In this document: positions 47,238-59,700 of the stretch, piece after piece
How positions within the stretch are numbered: the first letter of the stretch is position 1
Layout: the number at the start of each line of letters is the position of its first letter
Program-made: the position numbers and the translations under genes
The notes under the pieces: generated by a model
What the model was told of the DNA's origin: nothing
Seen by the model: the letters and a program-made list of their open reading frames with translations, nothing else
Databases searched by the model: none
Assembly (NCBI GenBank): GCA_005406025.1
Contig: BGZK01000070.1
Span: forward strand, 310,001-374,000
Source of the DNA: Eumeta japonica
Taxonomy: Eukaryota > Arthropoda > Insecta > Lepidoptera > Psychidae
Direction of reading: 5' to 3'
Length of the DNA: 64,000 nucleotides

Positions 47238-50200
47238 TTAATTAATTTTTTTATGTTTATTTACTATATTTTTTGATCTGAATGTTTTTATTATAATATA
47301 GTACAAACTAAATAACACTATTAAGACAAGTGCCGCTAAATCGAGGTACATCTTCTGGTACCAGGGCGTCATGAGTGCGCGCGAGCGTAGGTGCGGCGCG
47401 CCGCGCGTCTTGATCGCGTGCTCCACCCAGTGCACCAGCTCCTTGGACGGGGGCACCGGCCGGTCGTGGTACACCAGCGAGAGGTACTTCACTGTTTCCC
47501 TATAACTGTAAGAAGAAATATATTATGATACTGAAGGTATGCAAATTAAATATTATGTTATTCTATGTTGTTGAATAAAATTTCTCTATCAAATTATTTA
47601 TGAATAAGACAACCCGCTTTTTGGAAACAGCAATAAATTTATCAATCCGCACGTTGCAGCTGAGATTTACATCGTTATCGACGATGTCATTGGCTTCTTT
47701 TTAGAGTTCCTTAATCAACAACGCACCTTTTTTATTTTCGGGATGTATATCCCTCCGTGTGTTCGTTTGCCACTTAGCTCAAAGACTCTACTAAGTACTA
47801 GCAAACTGTAATTTGGTATTTAGTACAATGTATGGAATCAATCATAATTCTTTCCCCAAATATTCATAATTTCCTAATTTTTTAGAATAACTTTGTCAAA
47901 GAAACCATAGTCATTGAAATAGCCGTTTCTGAGAAAAACAGCTTCGAATATCTACGTAGAAATATCGTGCTGACAACCTGAAACCAGCTGACGCGTAGGT
48001 ACCGCGCTCTGCGTGCTGCGCTTGCAGTCTGGTCGAGCATTTATTAGGGTTCTGTCTATATTGTTTTATATTATATACAAGCATATTTTTAATGATATAT
48101 TTTTGTTATAGTTTCTTTGGCAACATTGTCTAAACAGAAAGAGATTTTGAACATTTCCGTAAATATGCATGATCATCTCCATCCTGTATGTATTAATCAC
48201 ATTGAAAAAGTAGTGAAATAAAATATCGAAAAAAGAAAATTAAGGTCTACCCGTCTACTGTCCCATTTACATTTAAAGTGGGGACAAATCAAATAAACCA
48301 AAGACATTGAGTTCATCATGGGTAGCTTTAAGTTTTTATTTAATATGCCATTTTTGGACTTATACGTCTAAACATGGCATAATAAATAAAAGCTTTTAAA
48401 AATCTGAAGAATAGCGCCATCAAATGCATAAGGCGGATCATCAAAAAATATTAATTTTCTGATGATCCGCCTTATGCGTTAATGAAAATATTCAGTTTCT
48501 TAATATATGGTATCTCAATGATTGCGGATTTTAACAAACATTGTGTTCACCGATGAACCCAAAAAAAAGACAATTAGCCATGGGCGTTACATTTTTTAGG
48601 ATTTAAATACGGCGATAAACAGTAGTTATAAATCATGTTGCATAATACTTCTATTGTATTTACTTCCGTTCTGTTCACAATAGGGTGGTTTTCAATTAAA
48701 TTGTCTTTGAAAGTTCGATGGTACCAACCTTGGATTGCTGAGTACCTCTTGGATTGCCAATTTCAGTTCTTTCGGTGTATCGTAGGAAAGATCGACTTTT
48801 ACAGCGATGCCTTTGTTAACAGCCCGGCCCACGTTAACGAACTGGTCACCGAAGACCGGTATGCCGATGATGGGCACCCCGAAATGAACAGTCTCGGTGG
48901 AGGAGAGCAGGCCCCCGTGGGTGACGAATAGAACACAATTTGGATGAGCTGTAACGTTAAAGTTTAGCCAGCTTTATTAAAAGTTGGTCCTGGATTTGCA
49001 ATGGGGTATCCACAATAATGTCCACTCAATATTGTGGATATTTTGTATGAATTACAAACGGCATAAAAAAATGTAAATTTGAAATTGTATTTGGCAGTTT
49101 TTACATCGCATTTATTATCAACTTTTGAAATGAGACCTAAATATTTAACTAACTAAATCAAATTTATGCATATAAAAGCTGAGTAAATAATAATAATACA
49201 AAATCACGCCTATTTCCCTGAAGGGTAAGCAGAGACTATAATTTTTACATGGTATATGATCTTTGCATATCTTTCTTGCTTCGCCAGCATCCATCAACCT
49301 TTTCATGCAAGCTTGTTCGCTTCAGGTGTTTAAAATCTGACCCTTTTTAAATAGCCACCAGATGGTATAGGATTTCCAGGGGCGATCCTTTCCGATCTTT
49401 CTGTCACACACATTCGTTCAAAAGTTAAGTATTACCAAATCACCATAAAAAAAAATTAGAAAAGCGATTAACCCTATAGTCTAATCCTGAAACTTCTCGC
49501 TATTTTCGAGTTCGAAACACTCTAAAATATACAGGATTTGACGCAATTTTTTGATTAAAAAATTTTTAGAATGCGAATTTGATTCGATACAGAATTTTTT
49601 ATTTTTTTTTAAGAGAACTGTCTTTTTATTTTTTTGATTTTGATATCTCTTGAACAAATTAATCAATTTTGACTGAACTAGCGACAATCAACGACAGTTC
49701 TATAAAACAATTTAGAACATGCATTTAATTAGGTACAAAATTTTGGAGTATTTTGAAAAATCACTTCTTGCAATTTTTTTCATTCACGATATCTCGCAAA
49801 CGAATCAACCGATTTTGATCGGCTTGGTGGCGGTTGACATCATTTTTTAATATTAAGATTTGATTAGTTTTTGTAACCGATCGGTAAAGCTGTTTAAAAG
49901 TTATTCCAAAAAAAACACATTAAAAAAAATTTTTTTTCATAGTATTTTTTAAATTCCTTGAAATCTATCAATCCGAATCGGTTCAAATTTTCAGGAAATC
50001 TAAATTTAATGAAGTATTTGAATGTCAAAGATTGGTTTCACCACCAAAGATGGGACGCCATCGTAAAATTGTCAGGAGAGCTTCCTAGAACCTCAAAACA
50101 TGAAGATTTGATGAAAAATCGACTTTCGAAAAACGCGGTAAAACAAATAACTTCTCGATTTTCGAAAATTTTAAATTTACTTAGCAGGAAGTTAATATTT

Positions 50201-53200
50201 GAAAACTAGAAAGTTTACGAATTCAAAGCATACATTTCCGAGAATCTCTGGGTGGATCCTCTTTTGTATGCAACCGATAAGTTTTTTAAACAGGCATTTC
50301 AATTAGTGCGTCTTTATATAAAAAATATTTTGTATATTCTAAGTTTGATGAAGTCCTTTTAAAAGTGATTTGCTTTTCTAATCAGTGACAGAATCAAAGT
50401 CAAATGGTTTCTTAATTATCTTTTGTACGAAAGTATATTAAAATTATTACAAAGAATTCAATTTCCGTACATGCTATATCGTCATGTACTCAAATTGTGT
50501 AAAAAAAAGGATTGCGACATTAACTGTCGAAAATTTAAATAAATTCCGATTATTAAATACGTTTTACGGAAATTTTTTTACCAAGAATGCTCTGCTGAGG
50601 AGCCCACGTCATCATATGTACGTTTTTAGGTGCGTCAGGCAAAGCCTCTTCGAATTTCCATATAACAGTTTGCTTCAGTTGTCCGAAAATCTCCAAGAAT
50701 TCCCTTTTCATCGCGGCTGGCATATCCTTGCTCTTCAAATTCGAGCCCATACTGAAGTAGATGACGCCGTCTTTGGCGTTGTCCATTAGCTTCTGAAGAT
50801 CCTGCAACACCATTTATTTTACTAATGACCCGATAGTTGACGAAAATATAACGATATCGTAAATATTAATGAGATTTTTAACTTGATTTTATGTTACTGG
50901 CTACTAATTACAACCTACAAAGGAACAAAACATGAGAAGGAAGTTCTTCCATTTTTTTTTAAAACTTTTACGTGAGCCATTTCAAGGAGGTCCAATATAG
51001 ATAACAGATTTTTATTATTACTGGTGTGGAGTTCTTAATAGCTGTGGTTATACGATATATCCTTACGCTAAACCGTGATTCAAAAACCAAGAATTCATAT
51101 AATCGGTTTTGACTTTTAGTAAATTTCTGTTAATAAGATTTTAGTAAAATCCAAAATATCGTTTACCGTCATATTATATTATTACTTAGGGCGCACAAAA
51201 TATTTTTTACTTCAAGCTGGCATTATAATATAAACTCATGCTTATTTTACAGAAGGGTAAGTAGAGACTATTAGTGCGAGATCCGGTATAAAAAATATAT
51301 GCTCTCTTCTGTTATTTAATGATAACAAAGAATATATGCTAGACAATGCATACATTGATACATCACAAATACGTCGCTTATCTAAACCACAAGGCGATGT
51401 TAAATATATAAATTTTTAAGTAATTTATGAAATCTATTATTTATGAAAGTCGAACATCAGCTGAGAGAATATACCCCAGAAATTGAAAAAAATTTGGTTG
51501 CCTCCTTTTCTCGCTGCGCATCTATGGAGTTATCTGCGCAACAGGTAATTAAGCGTTATTAATATACCTTCATAAGGTATTTAATTGAATTACATGTCGA
51601 CTGAAACCTTATTTTATTTCTAATCCAATTGTATGAAGTTGTCTTATCAAAAGGTTTATGGAATCCATGCTTTCCTAGATTTAAGAGGTTAAATTTTCGC
51701 TTCACAGTCTGCCATCAAAGTTGAAACCAGCAAAGATAAAACTCAAAGTGCCGTTTCTTAAAATGAAAAAGAAACATCTTTGACCGATCGCTTGCGATTA
51801 GTGTTGACGAAAACTGATACATAGAGTACTGCCTAACGTTTCCGTTAGCGTCTGTGCCACCTGCTCTTATCTCGTGTGCTGGTCACTTGCTAATAACTGG
51901 CAAATCCAAACTAACCCAAATATTAAAGTCTAACGTCGGAATAGATGAGCCTACTGATATCGATATTGAAATAATAGACGGCTTTTGTTGTTTGTGTTTT
52001 AGCGGATCATCTATGCTGCAGACATTTGACAAAGTTGTTAAGTCGATTTTAATAAAATTGTGCACAACTAACGCCTCTGAAATACACATAATGTTTTATA
52101 GACACATAACACCCTCTATCAAATAGTACGAACATTAAAGTTGGCTTGGAGTTCGATAGACTGTATGTCATCGAAGGACCTCTTTAACCACGACCTAGCG
52201 ATTTACTCAGAAATCCCAAAAATTAACTTTTCAAAGAAGCTATGGTAAAATTCTTGTCTAATAACTGGAAAAATAATAATCTAGTTTCAACAATCCAAAA
52301 CAAAAAGAAATATAACAGAGAGCACTCTTTTTCTTACCATATTGTTGGAAATTTAATGACGCGAAAACTGAAGAAGATTATTTATGTCAACATAAAGATG
52401 CAGATATACGAATAATGTTTCATATATCAAAAGCGCCACCTAATTCGAAAATATTGGTCAAAGTAAATTATATCGATGTCTTTGTAATTTTACTGGCCAC
52501 TTTGTATATAATAATATATAAATTTTTGTATACACAAATTTGGTTGGAGGGTTCATCATCAAAGAGAAACAATAAGAAAAAGCTTGACTGCATTAACTTT
52601 ACTGAGCTTGTAATGAAATTGGATCCTATTTTATGCCTAGGTCTGCCAGCTTTTCACGCATTTACGGGCTGTAATTACATAGTAGTTTTTTATAACAAAG
52701 GGAAAGTCAAGCCTTTTTATATATTTTCAAAACGAACGGATTCCCAAGAAATATTCGCATCAATGACGGATCCAGTAGATGTAATCCTAGAAGATAAAAT
52801 TAAACCTCTTCAGTAGTTTACTGCCCTTCTTTATGAGATCAACTAATGTAATCAATGATGCTAGAAATCAGCTGTTCCAAAAAATATATTCAACGAACAA
52901 AGATAAAGAGCATTTCTTACACAAAATTAAAGAATCCAACGTGATTCCATCGTACTAGATCTAATTGAAAACACATAATAGAAAATTTTGTGCACAATAT
53001 GTGTTAATTGAATATGACTTCATGTAAGCGATTGATGTTGCGTTGAAGTCAATAACTGTTTGTGGTTGCTTTTTGGGTGGCTATATGAAGCCTACGTGGT
53101 GTAAAGGCGATCCGACGCCCTTACAAGTTAATGGCATGTTAAGAGAATTTGACAAACAAAGAAAACAATGAAGAATTAGATTTTGATTTTGACATCGGTA

Positions 53201-56200
53201 TTTCAGACTAGTCAGAATCTAAAAAAGTGTTTTATATAAAAGTTTTGTACTTTACTAATGATAAATTACGTATTAATAGAAAAAACATTTATACCATTAT
53301 GTGATATTTTACTTGACTTTTGCCAGTATTTAACCCGCGCTTACACGATCGAAAAAATCTTCTTTTGAAAGATATACATTTCGAACGTAAAAACTTATTA
53401 ATTGATAATTAAGCATTTTCATCGATAAATGAATGTGTGAGTAAAAAACATGATGTATCGTTGTTAATATTTACACTATTGAAAAAACATTTAAAACAAA
53501 ACTAGCTCCATCTTTGTGTGTCAAATGGAATTGCGCGCGCAAGGTTCCTCTATCACTCTCAGTGCTCGTGCATTTAAACTCTTAAATCTAGGTAACCATG
53601 GAATAAAAAACTTTTTGATAAGACAATTGAATGCAGTTGGATTGAAAATAATTTAAGATTTCTTTTTATATGTAATGCGATTAAATAACTTATAAGGGTA
53701 TATTAATAACGCTTATTTACCTGTTTATACTTGGCAAATCCATAGTTACGCAGTGGGAAAAGTAGACAACCATCACTTTTTCAATTCCTTGGGGTTATGT
53801 TCTCTCAGCTGATGTTCATTTTCATAAATAACTAATAGGAGAAATTGATAAAAAAAAGGAAAGTGTGTGTATTAGTGTACACACGTAAGAAGTCAAACTT
53901 CTTTATGACATCATTTTTCGAAAAATAATTTACTATTTACAACTTCACATAAATTGGTTGAATAAAGCTAAATTAGATGAAGTTTATGCAAAAAGCTTTT
54001 ATTATCATAGACATGGATACAAATAAGTTTATAAAATTTTTTTCGCTAATCACTTAATTGAAATATTGTTTTTCACGTCACTACTGAGTTTCAGAAATAG
54101 AAATGTTCAGAGTTTCATGTAGGAGATTTGGTAATGGTATATGTACCTAGAAGGGTGATAGGTAAAACTTTTCAATTAACGCGATGTTATAAAGGGCCAT
54201 ATAGAATTGTAGGAAAATTATCGAACGCTACATATAAAATCGAGTCACTCAATGAAAGAATGTGAGATATAGTTCTTGTATGTCGGTTGAAAAGGTTTCA
54301 ACTTAGATAATAGGAAAATGTAATATATACAAACTGTAAATAGATCTAGGGGTGTTGACAGAAAGTATATGTGACAGGTGGCCTTAGTAACAATTATGTT
54401 TATGCCACGATGACATTAATAACATTGAATAAATGTGGCGCGTAACGGAAAAATGTTACATTGCTATAAAATTTCTCTCATACGCCGATAAAGAAGTTTC
54501 ACTTCAATTATTAAAAATTTTATTGATTAATATCATCGGCACTGGATTTAGGAAGGCAAACTAATTGCCATGTATTAATGTATGCATTATCTGGCATATA
54601 TTCTCTGTTATCATTATATACCAGATGAGGGTAAATATTTCTTATACCGGATCTTAGATTATATGCATTTCCACATATTACGATCTTTGCATATGTCTCT
54701 TGCTTTGTTGACATTTGTCAGTCTTTTCATGCAAAATCGTCGGTTTCAGGTGCCTAAATATTTGGCCTTTTTTTTTATTATGCCACTAATTTGTTCCGCA
54801 TAACATTTTCTAGGGCGAACCTTGCCGACCCTTTCTTCAGACACATTTGTTTTATAGATTTGTTTTGATAGACTACTTTTATACATCCTTTCCAAATAGC
54901 CAAATCATTGCAATACATTTTCGTCTACTCTAGTCACTACATCTTTCAAATCACATATTAGCTGGTATAAATGTTTTTATTTCAAATTTCATATTAAAAA
55001 AATAAATGAAAAAGTCTTTGATTAAGATATGGTTGATTAAAATAACGTTTGTAATTTAATGTTTATTGCAAATTAAAATACATAGTTTATAGCAATGAAT
55101 GAATTGATAAAAGAAGATTTTATGGCGATGAATTTTTATGATGTGATAAAAATTCTTTCTCCTCAAAATTGAACTGTTCGTCTTCATATCTTTGTGGAAA
55201 AGAAATCATCTGAACACCAAGAGTTGTTAGTGTGCTCATAATGATATAAAACTAGATAGGAATATCTCATTTCATTGAAGAGGGAAATATTGTTAATACT
55301 AAATAGTTAATTTAAGAAAACTGACTTCTACCCAATGAAAAGGTTCAAGGTCTCTTTGTGTGAATTAAATAAAAATAAAATACTTCATCATTTAAAAGTT
55401 AAGAAAATTCGCTGGACTCCTAACGAATTCATCTCAGAACAGAAATAGGCTCGTCTTGTGGCAAAAAAAAAAAAAACAAAATGTAGTACAACTACGGAGG
55501 GTTAGTTGCTGGCGCATTTAGGAAATATACAAGGGTATATACTCGCTTGGAGCTACCTTCAGGTACATTCTCAAAGATGAATTTAGGAAGGTAAGCCCTA
55601 ACAAACATACCTGAATTTCACTTTGTGATGCGGTATATTTTATAGTACTCCGATTTAGAAAAAGCTTTTAAACTATGCCCGATCTTACATTATTACTAGC
55701 TTTTGCTCGCGGCTCCGCCCGCGATAATATAATATGAATTCCTTAATCTTGTATTTTGTACTACTTCGAATTTCAAGATCGTGATCGTTGTCCTGTTCTC
55801 GATACTGATGCTGGCCCTGCTCTTGCTGTCAATTTCTTTTATTCCCGGTTCCGATTGCAATCCCACGTATGGATTCTACGGTCTCGCTTTCGAGTCTGAT
55901 TCTGGGCCCGTTCTCGATTCTGCTCTCTGTACCGCATAATGTATTCGTTGGAAAGACAGTGAGGAGGGTAGTACATACAGTAGGGAGGGTAGACTTTTTT
56001 TTTGGATAGGATTTGCTTAAAAGTCATTTTTTGTGAGCATTCGTTATACGAAAAAAGTAGCTATGCCAAAGTTCAAGTGTCAATCGGATCAATAGTTTCG
56101 TAGGTTTCGTGATGTCACTGGTATCTCGCTCATATACGAGTATATATTGGCGCCGGGTACATGCAGGCTGTCGCGTGCGGGCGGTGCGCCGTCGCCGCGC

Positions 56201-56649
56201 CGTCACGCCGGCACGTACCTACGCCTCGCCCATTGCGGCCTCCTCCCTCCTAGGCTCTGAAGTGCGAGCACGTAATTGCGCTCCGAGTTGTTTACTTCGT
56301 TAACCGGATTAGTGATCGCATTCTAATTGAAAATAAGCTGTTGATAATGTGATTTTCTTACATGATTATGCGCACTGAGGGTCACATCGTAGTGTCGATT
56401 CTTATCTAATGTTTAAAATTTACGTTAATGTCGTCCGAATTGTTGTTTTTATCTGATTTCTTGTTTGAAATGCTGATCTGCGTCTCGTATCACAATATTT
56501 ATTATTATGTTATTGTTTTGGGATAGGGTTAATTTAGATTTTTGTAATTAAACGTATAATTAAAGTTTCAGGGTTTGATTAACGCTGTTATTTCAGATTA
56601 GGGCACCTTTTCTGAAGAAGCGGGAAGAATTCTCTTTACGCCCATACAT

Positions 56650-56731
<82 letters not shown>

Positions 56732-59700
56732 CTCTAATATGTTATTTATGTATAATCCTTTAACACTATTACTACAGTTATGGATAGGGTAGCCCATTTT
56801 CTATTTCGTTCTCTTTTGAAGCAATCTAAAATTTGATGTGAAACTAGTATAGAATAAAAAATATATATATTTTTTAATTGAAAGACGTAAATATGAAAGT
56901 TCTTTACCTGCGGCAAAGGCTTTGTTTTGAGGTCTAGGTGGTATCCGCCCACCGGAATGAAGTTCTGCGGCAGTCTCACGGGCTCGCCGAGGGACACGTG
57001 CGAGTTAGACAATACAAACGATGCGTTGTATACGGCTTCTTTGAACGACGGCATCGCTATACCTTTCTTCTTTGCAGCAGCGACGAACACTTCGTCGTAA
57101 AGCGAACTCATTTTCAAATTGAGGAATCTGTGAAAGTGGGACAGATCATTAACTAAAAATTGTATCTTTTTAGTGTACTACTAAGTGATGGTGGACGGAT
57201 GAGCGCGTTGATTTTAAGTCTGATGACGCCGAGTTTAAATCCTGAACATGAACAACTTCACTTATAGGTTTTTAGTTAACCATGAATAAGCCGCAAAATT
57301 CTTACTGCGAAGAGTATGTAAATTAGTCTGTCTTGAATGTTATCACCGCATTGGAGGCAACGGTTTTTAGTAACTGCTAAACCATGTACTGTGAGAGTGG
57401 TGGAGTCAGAGTAGAGGAGTCAGAGTGGAGAAGTCAGAGTGGAGAAGTCAGAGTGGAGGAGTCAGAGTGGAGGATACAGAGTAGAGGAGTCACAGTGGGT
57501 AGTCAGAGTAGAGGGTCAGAGTGGAGGAGTCAGAGTGGAGGAGTCAGAGTGGAGGAGTCAGAGTGGAGGTCAGGGTGGAGAATCAGAGTGGAGGTCAAGT
57601 GGAGAATCATGGAAAAGATGGAGGGAGTCAGCGTGGAGATCAGTGGAGGAGATCAGGAGTGGAGGATCAGAATGGAGGAGTCAGGTGGAGGAGTCAGAAT
57701 GGGGAGTCAGAATGGAGTCAAAGTGGAAGGAGTCAGAGTGGAGGAGTCAGAGTGGAGGTCAAAGTGGAGGATTCAGAAGTGGAGGGTCAAGTGGAAGGCA
57801 GATGATCAGAGTGGTGGGATCAATGGTCAACAGTATCAATTAATATTAACAAACATAACAAAACTGAACTTGGCTACGGTATTATAGATTAGTCAGGATA
57901 ATTTTAGGGAAATGACGTTAAATTCACCTATAGTCAGAGCTGAAACTCGTAATCTCATAGTTTGAATGTGATGTGATGATTACATGATGAGCTTAATTAT
58001 TTGTTTATTATGAAAAATTCTATTGTTCGTTAGTGATTTCTGCACTTACTTCATGATGACTGTAATTTTCATTTGTGCCCACAATTCTTCTACTCGCTCC
58101 AGGAACGTGAAAGGAGGAGCATTATTGGACATGCTGTCTGCCATATAAGCGGGATTAGAAGCTTCATCCACTAACTGCAGCACCATCCAGTGCGGTTCCA
58201 TGGAACTCGCCCAAATCAGGGGACATTGGAACAATGGAGCGAAACTGAAAATCGTGTATTAATAATGAGAAAATTATTTGGAACAAGACTATGTATATAA
58301 ATACATCAGCAAAAGCTTATAAAGACAATGTTAAAAAATTAGTATATATATGGTTTTTAAAACGAAAGCTCAACACCTACATTATGTATAAAATATTTTA
58401 TGTGATTATATCTTCTGACATGATGCTCTAAAATAAATGGCGTAAAAGCGACATACAAAGATAGAATCTTCAGTTGATAAGTCCGAAAATTAGAGACGCA
58501 TTAATAAACATATCTCTAAGTCCGAGCGACACGATACATGTCCTATTATATAAAGTAAAGACAACAAAATGCTTGCAAGAATACTGTTTACCAGGCAAAG
58601 CCAGATAACAATAGTATTGAATAAGTAATTTTCAACTTATTAACAGTATATAACAGTTATTTTTTGGAAATATAATATACGAAACGATACAATAAGAAAA
58701 CCTATTTTTGGCATAACCGACACTCGAACAAAGGTGACTTGATCCTACATAGAAGCCTTCTTAAATATCAGCCTGTACGAGATTAAAAGGGTTCTTACAC
58801 AACTAAAAAACGATGAGGTGCCACACTAAAACGTAATTACGAAAGAGATCGTGTGGAAAACCGGTACTTAAAGTTCTCAAGAAGTTTTTTAATTCTGTCA
58901 CACTAGAAAGTGCAACTTCTCAAATGCAAAGCAAGAGTGTGGTTGTGCTGCTCTTCAAAAAGGGAGATAACATCTTTCTAAAGAATTGAAGATCCCTTCA
59001 GACCCTTTAGTCATGTGTACAAGTTGTTTTAGAGTGTTGTCGGATTACATCACGATAAAGGTTCCATCCAATTGAATAACCAAATTCTCTAAGAGTCTTC
59101 AGCATTGTGGATGTGTCACAATTTATCGCCACACAATAAAATGATACAATTTTTTCCCTACTCCTTCTCCCACCCATTCGAGTCTTTCATCAATAATGGA
59201 AGTTCCCTAAGGCAGATACGCTGATGTCGATGTTATTGTTCGGGGTTCCTTATGGATTTTCAGAAATTCAACTCTTAAGGTTGAGACAAGAGTGAAATAC
59301 TTGTTGTAAGGACAATTGAAAACGTTGAAGCTACAGATGTTAAATTTAACATTTTAGATACTAAACAAACTAATACATATATATTTTTTTAATCAACTCT
59401 GTGGAGGCAGATGAAATAGGGGACGAAATGTTGCATGGAAAATCGAAACCGTTGAAATTATTTATGCCAAAATGTATAATTTAGCTAATCATTACTAATA
59501 AAATATAATGACATGCATTGTTCTTGAAAGTAACCCTACGAACCTCTTCCGCCATCCCTGCTAAATTAACATTTAACAAAAAGACACTTTTAAAATAACA
59601 TTTGCGTTCCATTTGAGTTTCTCGTTTTAATGGTCATTTGGGCCAAAACCGAACAAAGGAACACGTGGAACGGAAAATTAATTTCAAAAGTGACTTTTAG

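Noticed and set aside
57384..57887. Long ORF (167 aa) rich in VEESEWRSQSGG-like repeats
   Set aside because: Produced entirely by the 14-bp minisatellite; all three frames are open and no domain or splice context exists.
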